NCBI RefSeq assembly: GCF_000473265.1
Contig: NZ_KI421511.1
Coordinates: forward strand, 2,951,560 to 3,015,559
Source of the DNA: Amycolatopsis thermoflava N1165
GTDB taxonomy: Bacteria > Actinomycetota > Actinomycetes > Mycobacteriales > Pseudonocardiaceae
Direction: 5' to 3'
Length of the DNA: 64,000 nucleotides
Position numbers and translations under genes: made by a program. The notes beneath the pieces were generated by a model. That model was not told the origin of the DNA and did not search any database. It was given only the letters and a program-made list of their open reading frames with translations. Shown piece after piece: positions 8,795 through 18,794 of the stretch (the stretch's first letter is position 1; each line of letters starts with the position of its first letter).

Positions 8795-9682
8795 ATGAGC
8801 GCGCTGACCACCATTATCTCTGGAATGTCGTTTCTGGAATGCCCTCGTTGGCATGAAGGCCGCATTTGGGTCTCCGACTTCTACACCAATCGCGTTTTTT
8901 CCGCGGCCGCGGACGGCACCGGCCTCCGGACCGAACTCGAGGTCCCGAACCAACCAGGTGGTCTTGGCTGGCTTCCCGACGGCCGGTTGCTCGTGGTTTC
9001 CGCCCGGGACTTCACGTTGCTGCGTCGAGAGCATGATGGCCGGGTCGTCGTCCATGCGGACCTGAGTGGACATGTCAGCGGAAATCTCAACGACATGGTC
9101 GTCGATCGCCTCGGACGCGCCTACGTGGGGAACTTCGGCTTCGACATCGGCGCTGGAGCTGATCCCATCCCGACGAACTTGGTCAGGGTGGACCCCGACG
9201 GCACTGTCGCCGAAGCCGCGGATGGCCTCCATTTTCCGAACGGGAGCGTCATCACCGACGACAACGTGCTGGTCGTCGGTGAGACCTTCGCGAACCGGAT
9301 GACCGCATTCGATATCGAAGACAGCGGACAGCTCACGAATCAGCGGATCTGGGCGAAGTTCGGGGAGGTGCCGACCGGGGATTTCGCCACGGTCCTGAGT
9401 CAGGTGAAGGTCGCCCCCGACGGTTGCTGTCTCGACGCCGAGGGGGCGTTGTGGGTAGCGGATGCCTTGAACGGCAGGGTGATCCGCGTGCAGGAGGGTG
9501 GGGACATCGTCGATGAAATACAGGTCGGTAGCGGTGTCTACGCATGCATGCTGGGTGGGGACGACGGTCGGACGCTGTTCCTGTGCACAGCTCCGGACTT
9601 CGACCCGGCTGCGCGGGCCAGTACACACGAGTCCGATCTGCTGACCGTCCGCGTTTCCGTGCCGCACGGCGGCCGCCCGTAG
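8795..9682 (+). CDS. SMP-30/gluconolactonase-family lactone hydrolase
   Basis: This 295-residue six-bladed beta-propeller hydrolase has likely metal ligands Glu15 (LECPRW), Asn99 (GNLND), Asn149 (FPNG) and Asp209 (APDG), the pattern of gluconolactonase/SMP-30 enzymes. Such proteins hydrolyse aldonolactones or other lactones in a divalent-metal-dependent way. The start follows GAGAGGA. It is followed 35 bp later by the RibBA-like gene, presumably in one operon. In an oxygenase-rich cluster it may open a lactone produced by Baeyer-Villiger oxidation; the substrate is not deducible. Confidence 0.85.
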   Translation: MSALTTIISGMSFLECPRWHEGRIWVSDFYTNRVFSAAADGTGLRTELEVPNQPGGLGWLPDGRLLVVSARDFTLLRREHDGRVVVHADLSGHVSGNLNDMVVDRLGRAYVGNFGFDIGAGADPIPTNLVRVDPDGTVAEAADGLHFPNGSVITDDNVLVVGETFANRMTAFDIEDSGQLTNQRIWAKFGEVPTGDFATVLSQVKVAPDGCCLDAEGALWVADALNGRVIRVQEGGDIVDEIQVGSGVYACMLGGDDGRTLFLCTAPDFDPAARASTHESDLLTVRVSVPHGGRP

Positions 9683-9717
9683 CCGGCATTCGTGATCGTC
9701 GCGAGGAGACACATAGG

Positions 9718-10764
9718 ATGTCCAAGAGTTCACAGAGCGCAATCGACAAGCGCGTTCGCTCCGCCCTGAGCGCGATTGCCGCCGGGCGACCGGTGGTAGT
9801 CGTCGACGATCAAAACCGGGAGAATGAGGGAGATCTCATCTTCGCGGCAGAACTCGCGACCCCAAAACTGGTCGCCTTCACCGTCAGGCACACTTCCGGT
9901 TTCCTCTGTGTCGCCCTTGCCGGCGAGGCGTGCGACCGGCTCAACCTGGTCCCCATGACCCACGCCAACCAAGATCGATACCACACCGCCTACCAGGTGA
10001 CCGTCGACTTGGTCGGCACCGGTACAGGAATCTCCGCAAAGTCCCGTGCGGCCACAATCGCCGCCTTGGGATCCGACGACGCGAACCCGGAAGATTTTTC
10101 ACGTCCGGGCCACGTCGTACCGTTGCGTGCACGCGCGGGCGGAGTTCTCGAACGGCCCGGTCACACCGAAGCGGCAGTCGATCTGGCCCGGCTTGCGGGC
10201 CGCACGCCCGCCGGAGCGCTCTGCGAGATCGTGTCCGTGAACCGGCCTAACGAAATGGCCAAAGGTGACGAACTAGCGCGTTTCGCTCTCGAGCACGGAC
10301 TCGTGCACTTGTCCGTTGCCGACATCATCGATTACCGGCTCCGCCACGAAACCCAGTTCACACGCGTCACTGAGGCGACACTGCCCACGTCGTTCGGACG
10401 GTTCCTCGCTCTGGGCTACAGCGAGTACCTGTCCGGCAACGAGTATCTGGCCCTGGTCGCGGGAACGGGCGATGGCCGTGTTCCCGTCTACGTTCACGCC
10501 GAATGTCTTTGCGGTGACGTCTTCGGAGCCGTTTCGTGCACGTGCCGAGGAAACCTTGATCGCGCACTCACGGAGTTCGGCAGAACAGGTCGCGGGGTGG
10601 TGATCTACCTGCGGCCGGACGGCAGAGCAAGGGCCTGCGGACTGCTGCAGGCGGACACGCCTCCTCAACCTGGCCCAGAGATCGTCGTACCCAACATTCT
10701 TGCCGATCTCGGTCTCGACGCCGTGTACGAGTTCGAGCAGCACCCCAGACCCGCGGCGGGGTGA
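9718..10764 (+). CDS. RibBA-like fusion: DHBP synthase with degenerate GTP cyclohydrolase II domain
   Basis: The 348-residue product has an N-terminal 3,4-dihydroxy-2-butanone-4-phosphate synthase domain (about 12-205). Its acidic loop is intact (DDQNRENEGD at 30-39), as are RHTSGF and RPGHVVPLR...GHTEAAVDLARLAG. The C-terminal GCHII-like domain (about 215-345) keeps ECLCGDVFG and CTC zinc-type cysteines. The catalytic HEGRGIG stretch is replaced by PDGRARACG, and much of the following arm is missing. It probably makes the four-carbon riboflavin precursor but not the GTP product. The ATG follows GAGGAG. Its operon with a lactonase and its proximity to flavin-dependent oxygenases suggest flavin supply, though a new activity cannot be excluded. 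A paralogue lies at 28542-29639. Confidence 0.78.
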   Translation: MSKSSQSAIDKRVRSALSAIAAGRPVVVVDDQNRENEGDLIFAAELATPKLVAFTVRHTSGFLCVALAGEACDRLNLVPMTHANQDRYHTAYQVTVDLVGTGTGISAKSRAATIAALGSDDANPEDFSRPGHVVPLRARAGGVLERPGHTEAAVDLARLAGRTPAGALCEIVSVNRPNEMAKGDELARFALEHGLVHLSVADIIDYRLRHETQFTRVTEATLPTSFGRFLALGYSEYLSGNEYLALVAGTGDGRVPVYVHAECLCGDVFGAVSCTCRGNLDRALTEFGRTGRGVVIYLRPDGRARACGLLQADTPPQPGPEIVVPNILADLGLDAVYEFEQHPRPAAG

Positions 10765-10814
10765 CTACAGCCACACAGCCCCCGCGCGCGAACCAGGCCT
10801 GAGCTGTGTCACCG

Positions 10815-12044
10815 TCACCAGGTGACATCGAGCCGTTCCAGGCCGCGGAAGAAGAAGCTCGCGACGTAGGACGGCTCGTAACCGGGTGCCAGGCGAAGGT
10901 CCGGTAGCCGGTCGAGCAGGGTTTCGATGGCCGTGCGCACTTCGGTGCGCGCCAGCTGCGCGCCCGGGCACTGGTGAATGCCACTGCCGAACGCCAGGTG
11001 CTCGTGGATGTTCGCCCGCGAGAGCCGGACTTCGTCCGGCGCGGTGAAACGGGTGTCGTCCCGGTTCGCCGAACCGAAGAGCAGCAGCAACGACGTCCCC
11101 GCCGGCAACGGCGTCCCACCGATCTCCACGTCCCGGGTGGTCACGCGCATGAGCCCGCGGTGCGGCGCGTCCCGCCGGAGCGTCTCCTCGATGACCTGCT
11201 GCAACACCGGGCGGTCGGCGCGGACCATCTCCCACAACCGGCGGTCGTTGTCGAGCAGCAGCAGGAGCGTGCTGGTCATGAGATCGCGTGTGGTGTCGTG
11301 CCCGGCGAAGCGCAGGCCGCGGAACATGTAGTGCAGGTCGTCCCTGCTCACCGCGGGAACCATGTCGGTGCCGTGCACGAGGTCGGTCATGAAGTCGTCT
11401 CGCGGCGAGGTCCGGCGCTCCTCCGCCAGCGCGTCGATGTAACGCTCGTAATCGTGCATCCGCCGTGCCGCGGCGACCTTTTCCTCGACGTCGACCATCG
11501 GGTTCAGCAGAGTGAGGTAGTCGTTCGTCCAGCCCTGCACCCGGTCGTTGTCCTCGGCGGGGATGCCGAAGACGTCGCTGACGATCGACTGCACGTAGGG
11601 GTCGGCATAGGCGCTGACGAGGTCCGCCCGGTGTGCCCCCGCGAACTGGTCGACAAGTTCGGCCGAACGTGTCCTCATGAGCGGAAGCCGCTGGCGGATG
11701 CGGCGGCCGGAGAACGCGTGATCGAGCACCTTGCGCAAGGGTGCGTGCTGTGGTTCGTCGGTGTTCACGACGGTGGCCGCCTCCGGGATGATCCCGTGGA
11801 GTGCTTCGACGACGGGTTCCGGATTCTGCCACAGGACCGGAATGGCGTTGCTGGACGAATAGGTGTCCGGGTCGTCGACGATCGACTTGATGTCGTCGTA
11901 GCGCGTCACGACGTACGCGTTGAGCGTCGGTGAAAAGCAAATCGGCTGTTCCGTGCGCGACCACTTGTAGAACAGATGCGGATTCTCCCGATGCGGCGAT
12001 TCCATCGGGTTGAAGTCCGTGAACGCAGCCTGCTGCGTCATCAT
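10815..12044 (-). CDS. Cytochrome P450
   Basis: This bacterial class P450 of 409 residues has the I-helix AGHDTT at 247-252 with its acid-alcohol pair, E287-x-x-R290 in the K-helix, and heme ligand Cys359 in FGSGIHQCPGA. No signal or membrane anchor is seen, so it is soluble and needs external redox partners. The closest candidate is the PDR-type reductase divergently encoded at 12243. Two adjacent ATG codons (12044 and 12041) follow GGAGGT; the second has the better spacing. It is transcribed alone, convergent with the RibBA-like gene. Substrate unknown. Confidence 0.9.
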   Translation of the reverse strand: MMTQQAAFTDFNPMESPHRENPHLFYKWSRTEQPICFSPTLNAYVVTRYDDIKSIVDDPDTYSSSNAIPVLWQNPEPVVEALHGIIPEAATVVNTDEPQHAPLRKVLDHAFSGRRIRQRLPLMRTRSAELVDQFAGAHRADLVSAYADPYVQSIVSDVFGIPAEDNDRVQGWTNDYLTLLNPMVDVEEKVAAARRMHDYERYIDALAEERRTSPRDDFMTDLVHGTDMVPAVSRDDLHYMFRGLRFAGHDTTRDLMTSTLLLLLDNDRRLWEMVRADRPVLQQVIEETLRRDAPHRGLMRVTTRDVEIGGTPLPAGTSLLLLFGSANRDDTRFTAPDEVRLSRANIHEHLAFGSGIHQCPGAQLARTEVRTAIETLLDRLPDLRLAPGYEPSYVASFFFRGLERLDVTW

Positions 12045-12110
12045 TGACCTCCAGTCACCGTTGGCGCGATGAGGCGATTTTGTGCGGCTGGGCAATCGGC
12101 CGACAACCGC

Positions 12111-12154
12111 GAGTCCCACCGGTCGGGATCGGCCTTTCCCGCGCAGTGGGACTC
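12111..12154. promoter_or_regulatory. Inverted repeat GAGTCCCAC...GTGGGACTC between divergent P450 and reductase
   Basis: Perfect 9-bp arms are separated by 26 bp in the roughly 200-bp divergent promoter region. It may be a dimer-of-dimers operator for a nearby regulator such as the IclR protein, or an mRNA hairpin. The related arms GTCCC/GGGAC recur at 19622-19638. Confidence 0.4.
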
Positions 12155-12242
12155 CGGATGGCGGCTCTTCCGGCGTCGCCCGAGGCTCTTGCACGGGTTC
12201 GCAGTCGTGCAGCACCCAGCACCGGAGCCGGGAGGAGGCGTC

Positions 12243-13163
12243 ATGACACGTGAACTGGTCGTGACCTCGAAAGAAGAGGCCGCCGAGGACGTGATGGTCA
12301 TTCACCTGACCGACCCCGGCGGGGACCCGCTGCCGGAATGGACACCGGGGGCGCACGTGGGAGTCGACGTCGACGGCGACGTTCGTCAGTATTCGCTCTG
12401 CGGGCCGACGTCCGAGCGGTTCACCTGGCGGATCGGGGTCCGGCGGGAATCGAACGGAGTCGTCTCGAACAAGTTGCACGATTCCGTTTCCGTCGGCCGG
12501 CGGCTGCGCGTTTCGGATCCCGAGAATCTGTTCCCGCTGGTTCCCGCGGAACGGTATGTCTTCATCGCGGGCGGTATCGGCATCACGCCTTTGCTTCCAA
12601 TGCTGGAAGAGGTCAAGCGCGCGGGCCGGGAATGGAGCCTCTACTACGGCGGCCGGTCACGCCGGCACATGGCGTTCTGCTCCGAAGTAGACGGCCCGGG
12701 CGTCACGCTGTGGCCGGAGGACGAGCACGGGCTGCTTCCGGTGAATTCGCTCCTCGGCGAGCCGCGGCCAGGCACAGCCGTGTACTGCTGCGGTCCGGCC
12801 CCGCTGATCGACGCCGTCACGGAGGCCTGCGCGGCCTGGCCGGCGGGCACGCTGCATGTCGAACGGTTCACCCCTGTCCGGCCGGGCGACTCCGCCCGCC
12901 CGTTCGTCGCCGAACTGCGGCGGTCCAACCGCACGATCGAGGTGCCCGCCGACAAAAGCCTGCTCGAAGCCGTCGAGGCCGCCGGCATCCCGGTGCTCTC
13001 GTCGTGCCGGACCGGGACGTGCGGCACGTGCGAGGCGACCGTGCTCGACGGCGAGCCGGAGCACCACGACGAAGTACTGACCGACGAGGAACGGCAGGAC
13101 GGAAAGCTGATCATGCTGTGTGTGTCGCGCTCCCGGTCCGCGGTCCTCGGACTCGATCTTTGA
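12243..13163 (+). CDS. PDR/VanB-type oxidoreductase (FMN, NAD, 2Fe-2S)
   Basis: This 306-residue single-chain reductase has the flavin motif RQYS at 48-51, the NAD-domain AGGIGITP near 109-116 and CCGP at 182-185. The C-terminal plant-type [2Fe-2S] ferredoxin domain has Cys255, Cys260, Cys263 and Cys293. The order FMN, NAD, FeS is that of phthalate dioxygenase reductase and VanB. It passes electrons from NADH to an oxygenase, here almost certainly the P450 encoded 27 bp downstream and perhaps the divergent one. GGGAGGAGG sits before the ATG. The pairing resembles P450-plus-reductase O-demethylases in logic, but the domain order differs from GcoB. Confidence 0.9.
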   Translation: MTRELVVTSKEEAAEDVMVIHLTDPGGDPLPEWTPGAHVGVDVDGDVRQYSLCGPTSERFTWRIGVRRESNGVVSNKLHDSVSVGRRLRVSDPENLFPLVPAERYVFIAGGIGITPLLPMLEEVKRAGREWSLYYGGRSRRHMAFCSEVDGPGVTLWPEDEHGLLPVNSLLGEPRPGTAVYCCGPAPLIDAVTEACAAWPAGTLHVERFTPVRPGDSARPFVAELRRSNRTIEVPADKSLLEAVEAAGIPVLSSCRTGTCGTCEATVLDGEPEHHDEVLTDEERQDGKLIMLCVSRSRSAVLGLDL

Positions 13164-14423
<1,260 letters not shown>

Positions 14424-14426
14424 TCG

Positions 14427-15200
14427 TCACCCGGCACGCTGCGGTAACCGGGCGAGCTTGCGGGACGCGGCGGCCGCGGTGGCCCGCACGACCGGTCCGA
14501 ACCGGTCCGTGCGCACCACCGCGGCCGGCCCCGTGACCGACAGCGCGCCGACGACGTGCCCGAGCGGGGTGCGTAGTGCGGCGCCGACGCAGCTGACGCC
14601 CACGTTGCCTTCCTCGTCGTCGACGCTCCACCCCCGCCGGGCCGTCACCTCGAGTTCGTGCCGGAGCGCGGACGGCACGGTGATCGTGCGCTTTGTACGC
14701 TGTTCGAGGCCGTGACTGATGACCTGGTCGACGACGGAGGGCGGGCCGGCCGCGAGTATCGCCCGGCCGAGGCTGGAACAGTGCGCGGGGATCGAGCCAC
14801 CGGCTTTGGACAGCATCGGCAGCTCCAGGTGGCCGGTCACCGTGTCGACCACCAGCACGTTCGGCAGGTCGAGCACGCCAAGCTGCACGGTCAGGTGGCT
14901 GCTCTCGTAGAGATCCTGCATGAACGGCTGGACGGTCTCGCGCAGTTCCCGCCTGAGCTGGGTCAGGCCGGACAGCCGCACGAAGTCGTTGCCCAGGTGG
15001 TACCGGCCGTCGTCCCGGCTGAGCCAGCCCAGCGCCACCATGCGTCCCGCCACCCGGTGTGTCGTAGAGCGGGGTAGCCCGCTGCGGCTCGCCAGGGACA
15101 TCAACGTCAACCGCCGGTGCTCGTCGTCGAATGCCTGGAGAATCGCGGCAGCCCGCTCGAGAATCCCGTCGGAGCCGTCGCCGACGATCTGGCTTGTCAT
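14427..15200 (-). CDS. IclR family transcriptional regulator
   Basis: This 257-residue regulator has an N-terminal winged HTH (LTLMSLASRSGLPRSTTHRV, about 31-50) and an IclR effector domain (LTVQLGVLDLPNVLVVDTV onward, with IPAHCSSLGRAILA). IclR proteins usually bind aromatic or small-acid effectors and control the adjacent catabolic genes. The ATG at 15200 follows GGAGCGG; an ATG at 15230 is an alternative. It lies directly after the AraC-type gene in the same direction and converges with the PDR/P450 operon, which is a likely target. Confidence 0.88.
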   Translation of the reverse strand: MTSQIVGDGSDGILERAAAILQAFDDEHRRLTLMSLASRSGLPRSTTHRVAGRMVALGWLSRDDGRYHLGNDFVRLSGLTQLRRELRETVQPFMQDLYESSHLTVQLGVLDLPNVLVVDTVTGHLELPMLSKAGGSIPAHCSSLGRAILAAGPPSVVDQVISHGLEQRTKRTITVPSALRHELEVTARRGWSVDDEEGNVGVSCVGAALRTPLGHVVGALSVTGPAAVVRTDRFGPVVRATAAAASRKLARLPQRAG

Positions 15201-15304
15201 TGTGTGCCGCTCCGTATCTGTTCGCGCCATTGCGACGTGGGCACGATAAGCCAGCCGGAGGAACCGGGCGATCCATCTCGCGCAGCCGATCCGATCCGCG
15301 AAGC

Positions 15305-16285
15305 TCAACGCCTCCGCAGCGTCTGCGACGGCAACTCACCGAACCTGTCCCGGTACAGCGCGGCGAACCGGGGCACGTGCGTGAACCCCCAGCGAAGCGC
15401 GACGTCGGTGACGGTGGTCGGCGCGTCGCCGGCACGCTGCAGATCGGCCCTGGCCCGGTCGAGCCGGACGAACCGGAGGTACTGGCTCGGGCTCGTCCCG
15501 AGGTGACGCCGGAAGCCCGCCTGCAGGGACCGGACGCTGACCCCGGCCACCGCCGCCAGCTGCGACAGCGTCAACGGCTGCCCGGGATCGGCGTGCACGA
15601 GATCGACGACGCGGGCGATGCGCGCCGGGAGCTTGCGATCGGTTCGCTCCTCGCCCTCGGCCTTGACCCGCTGCGCGTCGAGCAAGCCCAGGATGATGAG
15701 ATCCTCGACGTGGGCCGCGGCGAGCCGGTTGTCCAGCAGCCCCCCGCTCTCGGCGGACCGCACGGTCCAGCTGATGAGATCCACCCAGCTCTGCGTCTTC
15801 GGTGAGCGCAGATCCAGCGGCATCGCCAGGCAGACGCCGTCGTCCAGGGTGCCGGCGGCCTCGCGGCGGGATTCCAGCGCTTGCCTGTTCACGAGCACGG
15901 ACAGATGCGCGCACCCGTCGTCGACGAACATCTCGGTGGGTGACCCCGGGTTGAGCACCGCGCCGACACACCGCCCGCCTGTGCTGACGGCGCCGGCCGC
16001 CTGGCGGTACTCGCCGTACCCGGCGAGCGCGATGTTCGCGGCGTAGTAACCCAGCGGGTCCGGCCGGATCGTCGTCGCCGTCCCCAGTGACATGTAGACG
16101 AGGCGGATGTCGCCGAGCGAGACCGAGTTGGCGGTAGCGCAGAACCTGCGCGGGGCTCGGTCGGGCCGCAGTGTGTGCGGGCTGAACAGGCGAGCCAGAC
16201 GCGACTCCGCCTCGAGCACGTCGCGGGTGCGCACGGAGCGGTACGGCGCGAGGCGTTCGCGGGGCGCGCGCGCTGCATCCACCAA
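15305..16285 (-). CDS. AraC family transcriptional regulator
   Basis: This 326-residue protein has an N-terminal ligand-binding region of the AraC_binding_2 type (about 1-190) and a C-terminal pair of HTH motifs (about 222-325): LSQLAAVAGVSVRSLQAGFR and VTDVALRWGFTHVPRFAALY. The latter is the hallmark second helix pair of AraC/XylS activators of aromatic catabolism. It is downstream of the meta-cleavage operon and a good candidate for its activator. No clear ribosome site distinguishes the first ATG from internal starts. Confidence 0.87.
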   Translation of the reverse strand: MVDAARAPRERLAPYRSVRTRDVLEAESRLARLFSPHTLRPDRAPRRFCATANSVSLGDIRLVYMSLGTATTIRPDPLGYYAANIALAGYGEYRQAAGAVSTGGRCVGAVLNPGSPTEMFVDDGCAHLSVLVNRQALESRREAAGTLDDGVCLAMPLDLRSPKTQSWVDLISWTVRSAESGGLLDNRLAAAHVEDLIILGLLDAQRVKAEGEERTDRKLPARIARVVDLVHADPGQPLTLSQLAAVAGVSVRSLQAGFRRHLGTSPSQYLRFVRLDRARADLQRAGDAPTTVTDVALRWGFTHVPRFAALYRDRFGELPSQTLRRR

Positions 16286-16365
16286 TGCGGTCTCCGATCA
16301 TCCGTACGGAGGGCGTCGACCGGGACGGCGCAGGGTCGGAGGTGGTCGTCGGGAGCCTCCCGGCC

Positions 16366-16393
16366 GGTGCGCGTGACCGTAGTCACGCGCACC
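16366..16393. terminator. Perfect 12-bp hairpin downstream of extradiol dioxygenase gene
   Basis: GGTGCGCGTGAC, a 4-base CGTA loop and its exact complement form a strong stem between the end of the dioxygenase gene and the start of the AraC gene. There is no T-run, so it may terminate or stabilise the operon mRNA, or serve as an operator for AraC. Confidence 0.5.
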
Positions 16394-16443
16394 AGACACA
16401 GGTTAACCGCGCGGATGGTCCGGGGCCACCGGCCGGTCCCGGC

Positions 16444-17373
16444 CTAATCCACTGCGAAGGTGGTCCCGATGCCCATGCCCGTGATCCACTCGGGAACCGG
16501 CTCGTAACTGGTCCACTGCAGCGGCAGGCCGGCCGCGGCGTGGCCGATCAGCCAGCACCGCACCTCATGCCCGCCCGTCCCAGCGTTCTCTTCGAGGCCC
16601 CGGTGACCCAGCGTCGCCACGGCAGCCGGGTCGTCCGCGACGAGCCGGTCGAGGAACCACTGGTCCCATTCCTGGTTCACCCGCGCGTCCGGGTCACCGC
16701 CCATCGCCCGCACCCTCGGCTCCCGGGCCGCGGCGAAGGCCGCCACATCGGCCCGGCCGTGGATGAGGGCCTCCCGGCGCTCGCCCGCCACCGACGGATC
16801 CCGCGGATCGTTGGACGGCAGCCAATGCGACAACCCGCCGCTCGCCACCAGCAGGACCCGGGCGGACTCGGCGGACGAGCGAACGGCCGCGCCGAGCGCG
16901 CGGCCCAGCGCCAGGCACCGGTCGAGCGACGGCAACGGCGGCGCCGCGGTGTTCACGACCAGCGGGACGAGCGGGCAGCGGGCGGTCACCATGTCGTAGG
17001 TCTGCACCAGACCGTGGTCGACCGTCAGCGAGTACGACAGCGAGAGATCGAAACCCGCTTCCGCCAGGCTGTCGCGCACCGACCACGCCAGCGCGCCCGC
17101 GACCGGGAGCGGGCCGGACCGGCTGTCGAAGTCGCCGAACGCCTCGACGTCTTCGACGCCGAGCACGAACGGGGGCATGACGTCGTAGAAGTTGCCGTGG
17201 AAGTGGTCCGGGCCGATGACGACGACCGCGTCCGGCGCCAGCCGGTCCACCGCGCACCTGACCCGGTCCGCGTCCGCGAGGAAGCGCCCCCCGGGTTCGC
17301 CGGTGCTCTTCGGCGGCAACATCGTGGCGAACGGGCTGTGCGACATGCCGACGAACCCGATGATCTCGGCCAT
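16444..17373 (-). CDS. Class III extradiol ring-cleavage dioxygenase (LigB/MhpB superfamily)
   Basis: This 309-residue dioxygenase shows the family's active-site motifs: SHSP at 11-14, GPDHFHG at 54-60, VDHG with His120 and SGGLSH with His183. The last two match the catalytic histidines of MhpB. It would cleave a catechol-type ring next to the two hydroxyls using Fe(II) and oxygen. The ATG overlaps the upstream hydrolase stop by 1 bp (TGATG), implying translational coupling. Cleavage product and hydrolase would act in sequence. It is more divergent from MhpB than the second copy at 31844. Confidence 0.88.
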   Translation of the reverse strand: MAEIIGFVGMSHSPFATMLPPKSTGEPGGRFLADADRVRCAVDRLAPDAVVVIGPDHFHGNFYDVMPPFVLGVEDVEAFGDFDSRSGPLPVAGALAWSVRDSLAEAGFDLSLSYSLTVDHGLVQTYDMVTARCPLVPLVVNTAAPPLPSLDRCLALGRALGAAVRSSAESARVLLVASGGLSHWLPSNDPRDPSVAGERREALIHGRADVAAFAAAREPRVRAMGGDPDARVNQEWDQWFLDRLVADDPAAVATLGHRGLEENAGTGGHEVRCWLIGHAAAGLPLQWTSYEPVPEWITGMGIGTTFAVD

Positions 17374-18263
17374 CAGGACGGTACCTTCCCGTTCAGCAAC
17401 CACGAGCGATGGGTGTCGAGGTACTCGTCGACCTTCTCCCACTGCGGCCAGTGGCCAGCGTCGGCGATGACGTGCAACCGCGCGTCCGGCAACCACCCGA
17501 GCAGCAGATCGGCCTCGTCCAGCCCGCCCGTGGGATCGTGTTCCGTCCACAGCAGCAGGGTCGGCGCCACGACCTTGCCGACCCACTCGGGCGACCACGC
17601 GAAGTCCTTGCGGATCTCGGGGTCCTGCAACACGAGCGTGTTGGAGATGGCTCGCACAAACCCGGGCCTGGAGTAGACCCGCCGCCGAAGGTTGACCAGC
17701 TCGTCGGTGACGAGTTCCTTGTGGTGGAAGAGGAACTCGACCCGGCGCCGGACGGTTTCGTCGCTCGGGTCGAGCACCGCGGCCATGGTGCTGTCCCGCA
17801 TCCGGACCATCACCTCGGGCTTGTTCGCGATGTTCCCCGGCGTGTTGAGCACCAGCCGGTCGACCCGCCCCGGATGGTGCGCCGCGGTCCAGGCCACGAC
17901 CCAGCCGCCGAGTGACTCACCGGACAGGTGCGCGGTCTCGATGCCGAGCACGTCCAGCAGCCCGATCAGGTGGCCGGACAGGACGTCGATGGTGTACGGC
18001 CGGTCGGGCAGATCCGACCAGCCGTGCCCGACCATGTCGTACGCCGTGACATGGAAGTCCCGCGCCAGCCCGGCGATGTCGCGCGCATAAGCTTCGAGGT
18101 GCCCGCCGGTGCCGTGAAGCAGCACCAGTTCCGGTCCGGAACCCGCTTGGAGCACGCGGGTGCGGACGGTCTCGTCGCCCAGCGGCACGTCCAGGTGCAG
18201 GAGGCGATGGTCTACGTCGCCCAGTTCGCCCCAGATGCTGATGTGCTCGGGAATCGGAGTCAT
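17373..18263 (-). CDS. Alpha/beta hydrolase, MhpC-like meta-cleavage product hydrolase
   Basis: This 296-residue hydrolase has oxyanion motif HGTGG at 50-54, Ser117 in GESLGG, Asp243 in WTEHDPTGG and His271 in DAGHWPQWE. The fold and the ESLGGW/GHWPQWE motifs are those of C-C bond hydrolases (MhpC, BphD, HsaD) that split ring-cleavage products. Immediate coupling to the extradiol dioxygenase supports that role. The start overlaps the cupin stop as ATGA. Confidence 0.87.
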   Translation of the reverse strand: MTPIPEHISIWGELGDVDHRLLHLDVPLGDETVRTRVLQAGSGPELVLLHGTGGHLEAYARDIAGLARDFHVTAYDMVGHGWSDLPDRPYTIDVLSGHLIGLLDVLGIETAHLSGESLGGWVVAWTAAHHPGRVDRLVLNTPGNIANKPEVMVRMRDSTMAAVLDPSDETVRRRVEFLFHHKELVTDELVNLRRRVYSRPGFVRAISNTLVLQDPEIRKDFAWSPEWVGKVVAPTLLLWTEHDPTGGLDEADLLLGWLPDARLHVIADAGHWPQWEKVDEYLDTHRSWLLNGKVPS

Positions 18264-18775
18264 GCGTCCTCCAGAAATTTCTCGCGGGCTTCGGTCATGT
18301 TCACCAGGCCGGCGCTCTGCCTGCGGATCAGACCGAACTGGCCGAGCAGACGTGAGTTCTCGATGGTGAGAAATTCGACGGGGTGTGCGCCGGAGTCGTT
18401 GTAATGGCGGTGCCAGGCCCAGGGCGGCGTGTAGATGAACGACCCGGCGGTCCAGAAGACGACCTCCTCGGGCCCGCCGGGGACCTCGATCTCGCTGTGA
18501 CCGTCGCCGGCGAGCACGAAGTGGACGGTCTCGTGATAGTGCCGTTGCATGTCGGAGCTTCCGTCGGCGGGAATCACCTGGCGGAAGAGTTCGAACGTCG
18601 TGGTGGGCAGCGTGCCGGCCACCCGGAGCGTCGTCGGGTTCGGCACGGAACCCGCGGGCAGCTCGACGAGGTCTTCGTCGTGCACGACGAACGGCCGGCG
18701 CGCGGCCGGTCGTATCGCGGAGCCGAAGCTCGCGAAGAAATCTGTCAGGGTGAAGCTGGGTCCGGATGTGGCCAT
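18260..18775 (-). CDS. Cupin domain protein
   Basis: This 171-residue single-domain cupin has metal-ligand-like histidines in QRHYHETVHFV and PWAWHRHYN. It lies between the SDR and the C-C hydrolase in the meta-cleavage operon (ATGA overlap downstream, 19 bp after the SDR). The fold is used by dioxygenases, isomerases and decarboxylases, so a catalytic role such as keto-acid or ring-fission chemistry is possible but not assignable. The ATG at 18775 follows an AGGAG-type sequence. Confidence 0.75.
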   Translation of the reverse strand: MATSGPSFTLTDFFASFGSAIRPAARRPFVVHDEDLVELPAGSVPNPTTLRVAGTLPTTTFELFRQVIPADGSSDMQRHYHETVHFVLAGDGHSEIEVPGGPEEVVFWTAGSFIYTPPWAWHRHYNDSGAHPVEFLTIENSRLLGQFGLIRRQSAGLVNMTEAREKFLEDA

Positions 18776-18794
18776 CGCCTTCTGCGCTCCTCGT

